This document shows, in pieces, positions 50,333-61,738 of a stretch of DNA of 64,000 bases. Below the pieces are notes generated by a model, which saw only the letters and a program-made list of their open reading frames with translations, did not search any database and was not told where the DNA came from. Location: positions 3,687,800-3,751,799 of the forward strand of contig JAQFVV010000018.1 in NCBI GenBank assembly GCA_028023455.1, given 5' to 3'. Position numbers and translations under genes: made by a program. Every line of letters begins with the position of its first letter. The first letter of the stretch is position 1. The DNA is from Epiperipatus broadwayi. Its lineage: Eukaryota > Onychophora > Udeonychophora > Euonychophora > Peripatidae.

Positions 50333-52362
50333 TGTAACATTATATAAATATGGCGTTAAATTAATTTAAAATAAAAACTAAGTTCGCAAATAAAAATAAA
50401 TTTATTAAAAATCTAAAAGCTAAAAAAAATTAAAGAGTTGTAAATTCGCACAGATGCAAAACTTTAAAAATATTTTTTTTTAATAAATAAAAGTATTTGA
50501 ACGTACTTTGTTATAAAAAAGTACAAGAGTTAAAGATAAAATATTTTTGTAAATGGAAATGATTGTTTTATAGAGTAATTGAAAAGCAAACTAACCCTCG
50601 GAGTTTTTATATACTGTAATTAAAAAGTCTGATGAAAGATAGATAAGAAAATAAAGAGAATTTAGCTTGACCAATGGAAGCATCAAGCCTCATGGACTTT
50701 AACGAAAATTTGGATTAGTGACGTCTGTTCGTTCAATCTGGAGATTTACTATAAAAAGAAAAATATTGAGTTTCCTGACAGTTCCAACTTGATTTTGTGA
50801 GAAGAACGATAAGACGCACTTGTCATTCTCTCTCACTTATTTTGAAAATGAAATGACTGTAATACTGAAATGGAATCAGTTAATGCCACCTCCAGAACAT
50901 CAGATCGGTCTTCCAATGGAGACATCGCGGGAATTAAAAACAGGAACCTGGACTCTTCTACTGTGAGCTATGAACTTTACAAATTAACAAAAAAGAAAAG
51001 TAATTAAGAACTTTCGTCAATTTTTTTTTTTAAAGATTCAGCTAATCTAAAGTTTAAAATGAACTCTTATTTGGTTTTCAAATTGATTATTGATGTTTAA
51101 ATTTTACATAGTTAAGTTTGCTAAAATCATTTCCATTTCTTATTAATATTTTTGTATAAATTATAAATGCATAAATTTAAGTTGGGTATGGGCGTTGCAT
51201 GGATTCGTTAGCGGTTAATTATGTTGTGGTTTTCATATTCAATTAGAATATATAAGTCATCGATGTCAATGCGGCATCTTATGATGAATGCCATTGGGTT
51301 TCTTGTATTCCCTCTGCAATTGACGTTATCAATGACTTTGTATTTTGATCGGTTATGTTTATTTTGAAATGTTTTTAACCGTGGAATCTATGCAGCCGAT
51401 CTATACTCAACATTATAAAACAAATTTTATAAAATTCATCTGTGCAAACGTATCTAAATGTTAAATTTAAGTCGGGCATGAATGGCTATATAGATTTGTA
51501 AAGTTATATTAAGGGAGGGTAATCTTAAGTTATTCATTTCGTAGTTGAATTAGGTCATTGGATTGGATATATTGGTGTAATTAGTAGATGTAATATGAAG
51601 CTCGCTACAGGCAGAATTGCTGTATACGCCACACAAACTCTTTTGCCTATGGATGGGATTGTAAGTCGGCAAAAAGGACCGCGGTCCCTTCCTATGGAGT
51701 TTTTATTTTATTGTTCTTGCCATACAGATGTAACATTCCTGTATTGGACAAGAGTCAGTGTCTTCTCTAACTATACTGTTCAGATGTCCATTCCTGACAG
51801 TATAGTATATTAGTGCTGTTGTATTTTCATGCTACATTGAAAACATCAATGTATCAGATGGATTGACGCCAGTTTGACTGCGAACTTTTGGCCTAAGGTT
51901 AAATAAGGGATAGAATATTTTCTTTTCAAATGCAAATCTATGTAGTTTATTCATACTCGACAATCTTAAAATAAATATAAATTTCATCTGTGTAGATGAT
52001 TTAAAATTTTAAAATAATAAGTTAAATTACAAGAATGTTAAAATCTAAAATAATAAATATTATTCCTCAAAATTTAAAATGTTTCAAAATTTATATGTGC
52101 GTAAATAAATGTTTGTGTGTTAATAACTGGCAGTGGCTTTTATTTATATATATATTTAAGATGCAATTAAACAAGTTATTTATTATTTCTGCATCTCCAT
52201 GAGCTAGTAACAATGGGCTAATGGTCTAAATATTTAAAGTGGAATCTTATCAGCGCGTATCTGCCTACTTTATAAATTTTTCTAGGTTCCGATGCCTAGA
52301 TGGCGCCCTTGTAGTGCAGATGCGATAGACTGCTGTCCTCCACTCTCTTTTGGATCGTTATA
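50333..52362 (+). mobile_element. probable solo LTR, 2.0 kb
   Basis: Inserted in a TA run of the inverted Penelope repeat: the uninterrupted sequence (reverse complement of about 59570-59620) has only the TA run there. Starts TGTAAC and ends GTTATA, near-complementary ends. A TATA box lies at 50750-50757 with a less AT-rich block downstream. TGGCGCCCTTG near the end resembles the TGGCGCCCTCTG near the end of the 2.15-kb LTRs, so the two belong to related families. No coding interior, hence solo LTR. The target duplication cannot be read within the TA run. Confidence 0.65.
50750..50757 (+). promoter_or_regulatory. LTR TATA box
   Basis: TATAAAAA about 420 bases into the solo LTR, followed by mixed-composition sequence with TTCCTGACAGTTCC some 25-30 bases on. 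Read as the element's core promoter. Confidence 0.45.
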
Positions 52363-52680
52363 ATATATATATATATTATTTTATACACTTTAACTTTTAT
52401 TATTATAATATAATTCTCTTAATTTTTTTATTATACTGCTTTATATGTAAATATTATGCTAAATTTATTTACTTATTTTTTTATTTATTATTATTATTTT
52501 TTTTTTATAATGTAATATTTATAAATATACCCACGTTTATACTCCTATTTAACTTAACCATTTTTTATCACCCACAATTCATTTATAAACAATTATCTCT
52601 TTATATATTTACCTCTATATATCTTATTTAATAATTATATCTATATCAATCTCATCCTAATCCCAGAATCTATTAAATTT
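52363..52680 (-). mobile_element. Penelope-like element terminal repeat, inverted copy (part 2)
   Basis: Reverse complement of about 59290-59570, including the sequence next to the nuclease C-terminus. With 49549-50332 this makes a 3' fragment of a second Penelope copy, head-to-head with the one that starts near 52700. Confidence 0.7.
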
Positions 52681-52699
52681 TTAATAATTTTTAATAATT

Positions 52700-53395
52700 T
52701 TTAATAAAAGCCAAAGACAACTAAGTTGGTTTATTAGTGATATTAATAAAATAGAAGACAATATAAAGTTTTTGGTTGAGAAGGAAGAGAATAATGAAAT
52801 TGCATATCTGGATATATTGTTTCAAAAGAAATTGATAGATAAAAAATGGTGTATTCAGACAAGAAATATAAAATTAATTGTATATATTCAAGAATATACA
52901 GGGCTGCAATGTATTGTTCAAGGAAAGAAGACTATATTAAGCAAAAAGATTTAATAATCAATGAGTTAAAAAGAAGTGGTTTCCTTGTATATATAATTAA
53001 AAGAAGTATTGGAAAAATAGAGTATAAGATAAATAAAAATGAAAAGTGTGAAAGAAAAAAAGGTGAAAATAGATATATAGGAATAAAAACAAATAATATT
53101 ATGGTGAATAAGTTTAACAAAATTATAAAGAAGATTAATAAAAAATACAAAAGAATAATTACTACAAAAATAGTTAATAAAAAAAGAGAAAACCTATTAG
53201 ATTTGATACATAACAAATACATAGGATTTAATAAAGATAATAAAGAAATAATTAATGGAGTATATGTGATAAAATGCAAACAATGTCTCAATAGTGGGAT
53301 TGATAACAAATATGTGGGAGAAACAAAAAATTCTATAAAAACAAGATTAAATCAACTTATGGCAGATAATAAATCATCAATATATATATATATAT
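52700..53395 (+). pseudogene. Penelope-like RT C-terminus and GIY-YIG endonuclease (first part)
   Basis: 5'-truncated Penelope-like ORF. 52730-52960 reads the RT end in one frame: DINKIEDNIKFLVEKEENNE, then IAYLDILFQKK, matching the family's (E)NI-F--E-E---LpFLDvl. A frameshift near 52900 leads to the frame open to 53460, with KEDYIKQKDLIINELKRSGF. About 53170-53395 holds the nuclease: GVYVIKCKQCLNSGIDNKYV, then G-E-T-K-N-S-I-K-T-R-L-N-Q, the GIY (here GVY) and YIG (here YVG) motifs and catalytic Arg of the GIY-YIG family. At 53396 the LTR element cuts in: the last 22 residues of the open frame come from it, not from Penelope. Coding resumes at 59180. Confidence 0.85.
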
Positions 53396-55549
53396 TGAAC
53401 CTGATTGAAATCCGATTCAATGGTGTCATTACAAAAAAAAGAAATTTATTAAGCTTTTAATTTTCATTAAACGTGGAGTTTGAATTTGCAGTATTATTTA
53501 AAAAGAATGCGTGTATCCAAGTATACACGCGTTTATATGTAAAACAGATTTTTTAAAAATGTTTATCGATTTATTTTAAAATAGTTTTCATATACCACCT
53601 GTTTTTAAATCCATTTGATTTAAAAACAAGCTGGCTAGCTAATTGCATTCCTGCTGCTTTTATTTTAATTATTGTAAACAATTTTGATAGTGGAGATTTG
53701 ATTTTTATGTTGTTGTTTTCATTTCAATAAACCCTGGGTAGAATTCTTAGATTGAGCGGGAGATTAATATTTGCCCTGCCTAAGGCGAAGAAATTGAACA
53801 AGTAAAGTGTTTCGCGGGAAATGGAGCAACGTATAAATAGCCCTGAAAATTTGGAGTGTCAGCTAATTCATTTTTGAGAGATAGACAAGTGGTTTTCTCA
53901 TGTGAAAGTTATAGCAGCGCGGACTTTTAAATTTCTGAATTAAAGGACATCAGCTGTTATTAAATACTTTCGCTTGCAAAAATGAAAAATTCTATACTTG
54001 TTATCACCACCAGAATGGCTTGCTAACTCCACAAAAGATGGATCCCTGACTTCCAAGTTTGCTCCAGTAATGCCTTGAACACCTAAAAGAAGCCGGAACC
54101 TCTGTACATCTACCTTGCTGCCTCAAGAACCTGAAAATGAACTTAAGTAAAAGTGCGCACTCTACGTGAACATTGCTTTTACCGAAAGGTAATTATTTTC
54201 GTTTTTATTCTTCCCAGGGTAAATTAATTATCATTAAATCTCCACTCAATCTAATCATAAATATGTCTTCTTAAATCAGTATAGCCTCATATTTAATATT
54301 TGCTGTGTTTCCAATATTTTATAGTGTGTCTTAGAATCTTAGTTTTAAGATTCTAATTTGCTTTCCGTTTTGTTTATTGGAGAGTGATGAATGAGTTTTA
54401 TATTTTATACCTCGCTTTTATAAATGCTTTGGCAGCCTCGTATATATTTTTTTTATGCTTACCCATAATTATTTAGTATTCAATAATTAATTTGTAATTT
54501 TATACTCTGTGTTTACCCTAGTGCTTAACCTCCAAAAATCTTTTGGCTGACGACTTTATTGTCTGATTTTCGCAGGTGGAGATTTCGTTTCTAAGATCTC
54601 TAAAAGCGGAAATTAGAATTGTGTTTTTCTTTGTAATTTTATAAGTCATCAGCAGGAAGATAAAATTTATCCTTTCTTAAATTACAGGTGAGCGATACTT
54701 TCGTTCTGCTAAAGTGTTTACAACTTTTAAGATTTTCGTACTCCGCGCACTCTCCGATAGATTCATTTGTGTATTTATTACATGTGCTTTAAATTTGTCA
54801 GAGCGTGTACTCAGAATTTGTTTGTAAGTTTCTTTTCTTTTTGTTATTTGCTGGGACAGACATAACTATAATCATTTACTTGTTTCTTATTGAGACCATT
54901 AATTATTAATTTTAAAGTAATTTTCGCCAATCGTTTGGCTGGGATTCACCAGTTTAATTGTTTCTTCATTTCAATGATATTTTTCGATTGTTCTTCGGGT
55001 GGATCAATCGCCGTTATTCTAAACATAGTAATTGGTGCAGTTCATACCGATATAAGGACATTCAAGATCTGACCATGTTTGGATCTCGAACAGCTCATCG
55101 GCACTGGTTCTTTGATCTATTTCAAGGGCATATGGTTTAAGTATCTGAAAGGGAAAACCAGTGTTTAAGTGAATCCTCTGCTGAATGAAATTTGCTTCCT
55201 CCCTTTTAACTTTGTTTATTAGAAGATCAGTCAGTCTGACATAGCTTTGCCTTTAGTATTTCTGGTACACGCCTGAGTTAACCCCCATCTCTTGTGTCAT
55301 AAACTTATATTTAATAATTTATTTTCTCATAATAAAATTTATGAAATATGTTTAAACTTAATTTGGCTGACGTTTGTCTTCGTGCTTTTGTCTCAATTGT
55401 CTAAACAATTTAAGATCTCTTGTTTCTCCCTGAGTCTAGTCGGCGCAAACCATCACCATCATCTATTCTGATCACAGTAAACAAATTTTCCAGACACGTA
55501 GTGGTCTGGTGGCGCCCTCTGTTTCAGAATAGATTGAGTATCCAGTATA
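53396..55549 (+). mobile_element. 5' LTR of LTR retrotransposon (about 2.15 kb)
   Basis: Near-identical to 57013-59179 (about 2% substitutions by eye plus a few small indels). Starts TGAACCTGATTG, ends TCCAGTATA. It contains the TATA box at 53832-53839, CCCTGCCTAAGGCGAAG, and TGGCGCCCTCTG about 40 bases before the end. Donor-like AAAG/GTAATT (54189) and acceptor-like TTCGCAG (54575) and TTACAG (54687) lie downstream of the promoter, hinting at a spliced leader. Open frames of 60 residues at 54890 and 58520 are not convincing genes. Inserted in a TA run inside the Penelope nuclease. Confidence 0.85.
53832..53839 (+). promoter_or_regulatory. TATA box in 5' LTR
   Basis: TATAAATA in an otherwise mixed-composition stretch, with GTGTCAGCTAATTC about 30 bases downstream as a possible start site. 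Conserved in the 3' LTR at 57453-57460. Confidence 0.6.
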
Positions 55550-57012
55550 TAGGATAATTTTTAGCCCTACCAACGTGAGGCTTCGAGTTTTCAAACTCGT
55601 GAGATTTTGTTTAGACAATTGAGAAAGATTTCAGGTGTAAGAGGCAAGATCTAGTAGGTGGAGGTTCGGTTTTGATAATTATTGCATGTATTTTGGAGCA
55701 GTTTGGTAGAATGCGGTTCGTCTTTCTTTTTAATGAAATAATTTATCAACTGTAAAAGCGTATTTTCGAAAAGTCTATCGGAGTAATTTTAGTTCAGGAG
55801 TTAAATATAGTTCGTCTTTGTTTTGAAATAATTTATAGAAAACAGTAAATAGCATTTTATTTGCTATTAGATTTTAGATTTTCTTTTAAGAAGTTAGTAT
55901 TGCAAATTTTGTCTGGTGTGAAAATGGGAATAGTTAACAAAGAAGAGAGTGAGTCACAGAGGATGATGAAGATGTTGATGAAGTTGGTAATAGAAATGGA
56001 GGAGGGGATTTAAAAAAAGTCAGCAAGCAAGGGGGGGGGGGTTTTAAGGGGGATAAAGGGGGGAATTAAGCAGGGCCAACAGGCAATGATGGAAGAAATT
56101 AGTGAAGTTAAGCAGGGCCAGCAGGCAATGAAGGAAGAAATGATTAGGGAAATGAAAGAAATGAGATGAGAAATGATGGGAGAAGTAGAAGAAACTCAAG
56201 AAGTAGAAAAAGTTGAGGTCATAAAAGATATAGAAATTAAGGTAGCACAGGATAGTGTTAAGACAGAAAAGGTGGAAATAAAGTTACAAATAAGCACAGA
56301 TGGGTTACAAGTAGAAAGTGTGGCGGAAAATTTAGTAAATGTAAATAAAGCAATAGAAGAAAGTTATAAGGTAAAAACAGAAAAGCAGGTAGAAGAGTCT
56401 CCGAGGGAAACTAGAAATAAATTGGTTTCAATAACTGTTTGTTTTGAAAAGAAGAAAAGAGGTAAAAGAAAGATTAAGAAATATGATTTTAAAGTGGAAA
56501 TAGAATCCATCTATAGAACAATCTTATTTAAAACGTTCGAAAATGGGTAGAAGATAAAAATTTTCTTTTTGCTAGTGTTGATGTGCTCAAAAATAAAGGA
56601 GGAAGAATTGGGAAGTTTCGTTAAGAAAAAGATCCAGGTATATACGCTAGAAAAGAGAACAGAACGAGAAAGAGACAAGAGAAATTCGTATAAGCTAAGA
56701 AAATATAAGAGTGGGAAAGGAACTTATTTTAGTAAGTTAGTAAAAGGAGTAAAAGAACCGCCGGACAAAAGTTAAGGGTTCAGCATTTAGCAATCGGACG
56801 GATTGTTTTTAATAAAAAAAAAAAAATTTTGTTAATGAATTACGAGAATGGAGAAAGGTTTTGATTCAAATGAAATATTGTTTTGTTTTTCATGAGTGTG
56901 AGGCAAACGTTCGGCCGAATTTCTAAGGATATTTTAAAGTGTTTATAGTTTAAAAAAAAAAAAAAGTTACAGGAATGTTTTTTTTTTTTTTTTGATCATG
57001 TTTTGAGGCAGT
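55550..57012 (+). mobile_element. interior of the long-LTR element (gag only)
   Basis: Only 1.46 kb between the two LTRs, far too short for gag-pol. A leader without clear primer-binding site runs from 55550 to about 55920. Gag-like sequence occupies 55924-56775, and an A/T-run-rich tail precedes the 3' LTR. I see no protease, RT, RNase H or integrase. The element is non-autonomous, probably by internal deletion. Confidence 0.75.
55924..56775 (+). pseudogene. Gag-like coiled-coil protein, broken
   Basis: Starts M-G-I-V-N-K-E-E-S-E, then very charged, Met- and Glu-rich sequence with stops near 56010 and 56068. A repeated block KQGQQAM(M/K)EE occurs twice (56070-56140). 56173-56550 is open: EVEETQEVEKVEVIKDIEIK and further K/E/V-rich coiled-coil-like sequence, ending near IYRTILFKTFENG, which resembles the start of Gypsy capsid (Y-R-QFE---NGW). 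56569-56775 is a second open piece, basic and unrecognised. A G run at 56030-56040 shows likely slippage. A Gag identity is inferred from composition, the NGW-like motif and position after the 5' LTR. Confidence 0.5.
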
Positions 57013-59179
57013 TGAACCTGATTGAAATCAGATTCAATGGTGTCATTACAAAAAAAAGAAATTTATTAAGCTTTTAATTTTCATTAAACGTGGAGTTTAA
57101 ATTTGCAGTATTATTTAAAAAGAATGCGTGTATCCAAGTATACACGCGTTTATATGTAAAACGGATTTTTTAAAAATGTTTATCGATTTATTTTAAAATA
57201 GTTTTCATATACCGCTTGTTTTTAAATCCATTTGATTTAAAAACAAGCTGGCTAGCTAATTGCATTCCTGTTGCTTTTATTTTAATTATTGTAAACAATT
57301 TTGATCGTGGAGATTTGATTTTTATGTTGTTGTTTTCATTTCAATAAACCCTGGGTAGAATTCTTAGATAGATTGAGCGGGAGATTAATATTTGCCCTGC
57401 CTAAGGCGAAGAAATTGAACAAGTAAAGTGTTTCGCGGGAAATGGAACAATGTATAAATAGCCCTGAAAATTTGGAGTGTCAGCTAATTCATTTTTGAGA
57501 GATAGACAAGTGGTTTTCTCACGTGAAAGTTATAGCAGCATGGACTTTTAAATTTCTGAATTAAAGGACATCAGCTGTTATTAAATACTTTCGCTTGCAA
57601 AAATGAAAAATTCTATACTTGTTATCACCACCAGAATGGCTTGCTAACTCCACAAAAGACGGATCCCTGACTTCCAAGTTTGCTCCAGTAATGCCTTGAA
57701 CACCTAAAAGAAGCCAGAACCTCCGTACATCTACCTTGCTGCCTCAAGAACCTGAAAATGAACTTAAGTAAAAGTGCGCACTCTACGTAAACATTGCTTT
57801 TACCGAAAGGTAATTATTTTCGTTTTTATTCTTCCCAGGGTAAATTAATTCTCATTAAATCTCTGCTCAATCTAATCATAAATATGTCTTCTTAAATCAG
57901 TATAGCCTCATATTTAATATTTGCTGTGTTTTCCAATATTTTATAGTGTGTCTTAGAATCTTAGTTTTAAGATTCTAATTTGCTTTCCGTTTTGTTTATT
58001 GGAGAGTGACGAATGAGTTTTATATTTTATACCTCACTTTTATAAATGCTTTGGCAGCCTCGTATATATATATATTTTATGCTTACCTGTAATTATTTAG
58101 TATTCAATAATTAATTTGTAATTTTATACTCTGTGTTTACCCTAGTGCTTAACCTCCAAAAATCTTTTGGCTGACGACTTTATTGTCTGATTTTCGCAGG
58201 TGGAGATTTCATTTCTAAGATCTCTAAAAGCGGAAATTAGAATTGTGTTTTTCTTTGTAATTTTATAAGTCGTCAGCAGGAAGATAAAATTTATCCTTTC
58301 TTAAATTACAGGTGAGCGATACTTTCGTTCTGCTAAAGTGTTTACAACTTTTAAGATTTTCGTACTCCGTGCACTCTCCGATAGATTCGTTTGTGTATTT
58401 ATTATGTGTGCTTTAAATTTATCAGAGCGTGTACTCAGAATTTGTTTGTAAGTTTATTTTCTTTTCGTTATTTGCTGGGACAGACGTAACTGTTTTTCTA
58501 ATCATTTACTTGTCTCTTATTGAGACCATTAATTATTAATTTTAAAGTAATTTTCGCCAATCGTTTGGCTGGGATTCACCAGTTTAATTGTTTCTTCATT
58601 TCAATGATATTTTTCGATTGTTCTTGGGGTGGATCAATCGCCGTTATTTTAAACGTAGTAATTGGTGAAGTTCATACCGATATAAGGACATTGAAGATCT
58701 GACCATGTTTAGATCTCGAACAGCTTATCGGCACTGGTTCTTTGATCTATTTCAAGGGCATATGGTTTAAGTATCTGAAAGGGAAAACCAGTGTTTAAGT
58801 CAATCCTCTGCTGAATGAAATTTGCTTCCTCCCTTTTAACTTTGTTTATTAGAAGATCAGTCAGTCTGTCATAGCTTTGCCTTTAGTATTTCTGGTACAC
58901 GCCTGAGTTAACCCCCATCTCTTGTGTCATAAACTTATATTTAATAATTTATTTTCTCATAATAAAATTTATGAAATATGTTTAAACTTAATTTGGCTGA
59001 CGTTTGTCTTTGTGCTTTTGTCTCAATTGTCTAAACAATTTAAGATCTCTTGTTTCTCTCTGAGTCTAGTCGGCGCAAACCATCACCATCATCTATTCTG
59101 ATCACAATAAACAAATTTTCCAGACACGTAGTGGTCTGGTGGCGCCCTCTGTTTCAGAATAGATTGAGTATCCGGTATA
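57013..59179 (+). mobile_element. 3' LTR of LTR retrotransposon (about 2.17 kb)
   Basis: Direct repeat of 53396-55549. Most differences are transitions. Length differences come from a 4-bp GATA insertion near 57367, a TA run near 58066 and a few bases near 58492. TATA box at 57453-57460. Ends TCCGGTATA, followed at 59180 by the resumed Penelope sequence. Confidence 0.85.
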
Positions 59180-59340
59180 ATATACATATGAAAAACAGGA
59201 CTCAAATTTACACAAAGTTCAATAAAATTGAAGTTACATACAGAAAGTATTAAAGAAAGGAAAATAAGCTATATTAATAAGAAAGACAAAACCAAAATTT
59301 AATAGGGATTAGGATGAGATTGGTATAGATATAGTTATTA
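59180..59340 (+). pseudogene. Penelope GIY-YIG endonuclease (C-terminal remainder)
   Basis: Continuation of the nuclease ORF after the LTR insertion. In shifting frames: H-M-K-N-R-T-Q-I-Y, NKIEVTYR, then KERKISYINKKDKTKFNRD and DEIGIDIVIK with stops. This fits the end of Penelope nucleases (IEV-DRE-----R-I-EA--I). The same end is encoded in the inverted copy at 52363-52680. Confidence 0.6.
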
Positions 59341-60564
59341 AATAAGATATATGGAGGTAAATATATAAAGAGATAATTGTTTATAAATGAATTGTGGGTG
59401 ATAAAAATGGTTAAGTTAAATAGGAGTATAAACATGGGTATATTTATAAATATTACATTATAAAAAAATAATAATAATAATAAATAAAAAAAATAAGTAA
59501 ATAAACTTAGCATAATATTTACATATAAAGCAGTATAATAAAAAATTATGAGAATTATATAATAATAATAAAAGTTAAAGTGTATAAAATAATATATATA
59601 TAAATAAAGAGTTGTAGGGAATATATATATATAAACACATAAAGCAGTGTAGTATAAATTTATAGTAATAAAAGTTAAAGTGTATAAAAATAATATATAT
59701 ATATTTGGTTTAAATAATATATAATAGAGGGAGTTAGGGTATAAGATAATTTAAAGTGAGTTAGTAGTTTTGATGCTGAGTTTGCAAAAAGATAAGGGGG
59801 ATTTAGATTTAAAGGCCATAGAGTTGTCAAAGATTATGTTGTGGAAATGGGATGGGGCAGAATATGGGAAGACTTAGAGTGGGGAATGGAAAATAAAGTG
59901 GCTAACAGGTTTATCTGGCTTCGTTTAAGGAGAAGCCAAATACATCACATAAAAAAAAAAAACGTTTTTTTAAGAAATTAAAATGAACTGGCTAAGTTCA
60001 AAGATTATAATGTTTATAGGTTTTAGATATTAAAAAATAATAAATATAAAATATTTTTAACAGATGAATGAGTAAGGAAATAATAAATATTATATGATTT
60101 AAAATTAAAAGAATATTAGTTAATAACCATAAACTTTTAAGTTTATGAATAATAGAAATAATTAGTAGATTGTTAATAATGATAAAATAGATAATATATT
60201 TAGATTAATAGTTGTACTTGAATATGTATATAGTTAGGAATAGACATGTATAATTTATATTTATGTTGTTTTATTTTATATTAATTGTTTTATAAGTTTG
60301 ATTATTTATTTCAGTTTTTTTTTTTAATATATTTTATGTTGTTTTTAGTTTTTTATTATTTAAATTTTTTATTTTAATTTTTTATATAGTTATGTATTTT
60401 GTTCATTATATCATAGCTCTGAAGAAGACTGCAGGACAGTCGAAATGTAGGTTTACGTACAAATAAAGAGTTTTGCTAAAAAGTGTTCGAAGTGGTTTGG
60501 ATAAATTGTACTTATAGGATATTACAGCAAAATAAAGAAAAGTATGATTTTGGTAATATTTATG
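59290..60564 (+). mobile_element. Penelope-like element 3' terminal repeat
   Basis: AT-rich 3' region of the Penelope element, with an internal repeat (AAAGCAGT.TA.TATAA and AAAGTTAAAGTGTATAAA occur twice between 59525 and 59700). Near the end, CTGAAGA (60419-60425), GACTG-CAGGA-CAGTC and GAAA (60442-60445) form a hammerhead-like core, followed by ACAAATAAAGAG and GGTTTGGATAAATTGTA. A bulged A precedes stem II, and no good stem I is seen, so it may not cleave. Confidence 0.75.
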
Positions 60565-61025
60565 AAAACTCAATAAAAATAATTGGTCCTTTATTTTTTT
60601 ACATTATCCAAATTTTATAAACTTTGTCTAGGTTTATCTTTTTTTCTGACAAAATATAATGATTAATTTTTATGAAAATATCCAAATATTCATTATCTTG
60701 TTTATTATAGGATTTTGATTTTATTACATTCATTAAATTAAACCACATTCACAATCAATACTGGAAAATTGAAAAGTTGCACAAATATTAATAAGTACCA
60801 AAAGTTATTTATATTTTTTGTCTATTTTTGGGTTTTAATCCTCAATAAATTTTCATATTCAAGTTCAATTTGTCATATCAAGAACAAATTTTATAAACAA
60901 GTATATATTTTATTGTTGTACTATTGAAATTACAGAATTGTATATTAATATAAAATCAGATTAACCCACAATTGGATATATTTTATATGTACAACCAAGT
61001 GTGATACATGATTTTAGGCCCTGCT
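60565..61025. other. intergenic, no feature seen
   Basis: Begins with the right copy of the 13-bp AAAACTCAATAAA repeat (60565-60577). The rest is AT-rich without recognisable genes or repeats. Confidence 0.6.
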
Positions 61026-61335
61026 ATTGGTAGTGCCATAAGTAATGGAACATGCTTTTACCTGGTATGAAAATAAGTTGCCACAAAGAATAAGAAAGTC
61101 TATCTTTGATCTGTGTGCCTATATATACCACATACACTTTAATTTCATTCCATGGATGAGGTGAGTTAGATATATATTTAATATTTATTTGATTCTTAAC
61201 TTCTCTTCTAGGAATGAAATTAAAATGTATGTGGTATATATAGGCACAAGGATCATAAATAGACTCTTATTCATTGTGGTAACCTAGCTAACCTATTTTT
61301 ATACCAGATAAAAGCCCATTTCATTACAATATTAT
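61026..61335. mobile_element. foldback MITE, mariner-like end
   Basis: Inverted arms about 120 bp long (61026-61145 and 61212-61335) with an AT-rich loop. Landmarks: GTGCCTATATATACCACATA on the left and its complement TATGTGGTATATATAGGCAC on the right. The left outer end GCCATAAGTAATGGAACATG resembles mariner terminal repeats. The right outer end has diverged. No coding capacity. Confidence 0.7.
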
Positions 61336-61738
61336 CAATAAAGATGTCAGAAGCACATTTAGACTTTAATAACTGCTGAAGTATTGTGGAACACTTGTCT
61401 TTTTTCACATTGAGTATTCATCACATTCTAACCAGATGATCTGATTCTGCCTTTCTTCAACAATATTCTGAATATCTATAGCAATACTTCTCGGGTCTTT
61501 TCCAGGAATTAATTCAATATTTTCTAAAAATAAATTATATATATTTATATATATATGTAATTACTATCATGATCTATATATCTAATAAATATTGCATTAT
61601 AAACTAAGAGAAGTGATGATTTTTAAATACTATTAAAATCAATGTACTTGTTTTAGATAGCAAAGCAAATGTAAAATGATCAATTTCATTTAATTTGAGA
61701 GAATTTGTAAAGATTGCAAATTAAACAAATACCTAATA

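Noticed and set aside
52350-52631. 93-residue open frame, Phe/Tyr/Ile-rich
   Set aside because: It is the non-coding strand of the inverted Penelope terminal repeat and reflects T-rich sequence.
52932-53309. 125-residue minus-strand open frame
   Set aside because: Antisense shadow of the Penelope nuclease reading on the plus strand.
54890-55140. 60-residue open frames in the 5' LTR, partly repeated in the 3' LTR at 58520
   Set aside because: Present in both LTRs only because the LTRs are duplicates. No conserved domain, and substitutions between copies are not biased to synonymous sites as far as I can see.
56569-56775. Integrase C-terminal tail in the long-LTR element
   Set aside because: Some words look like the basic tail of Gypsy integrases, but frames must be switched to improve the match and no catalytic domain precedes it. 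Not supported.
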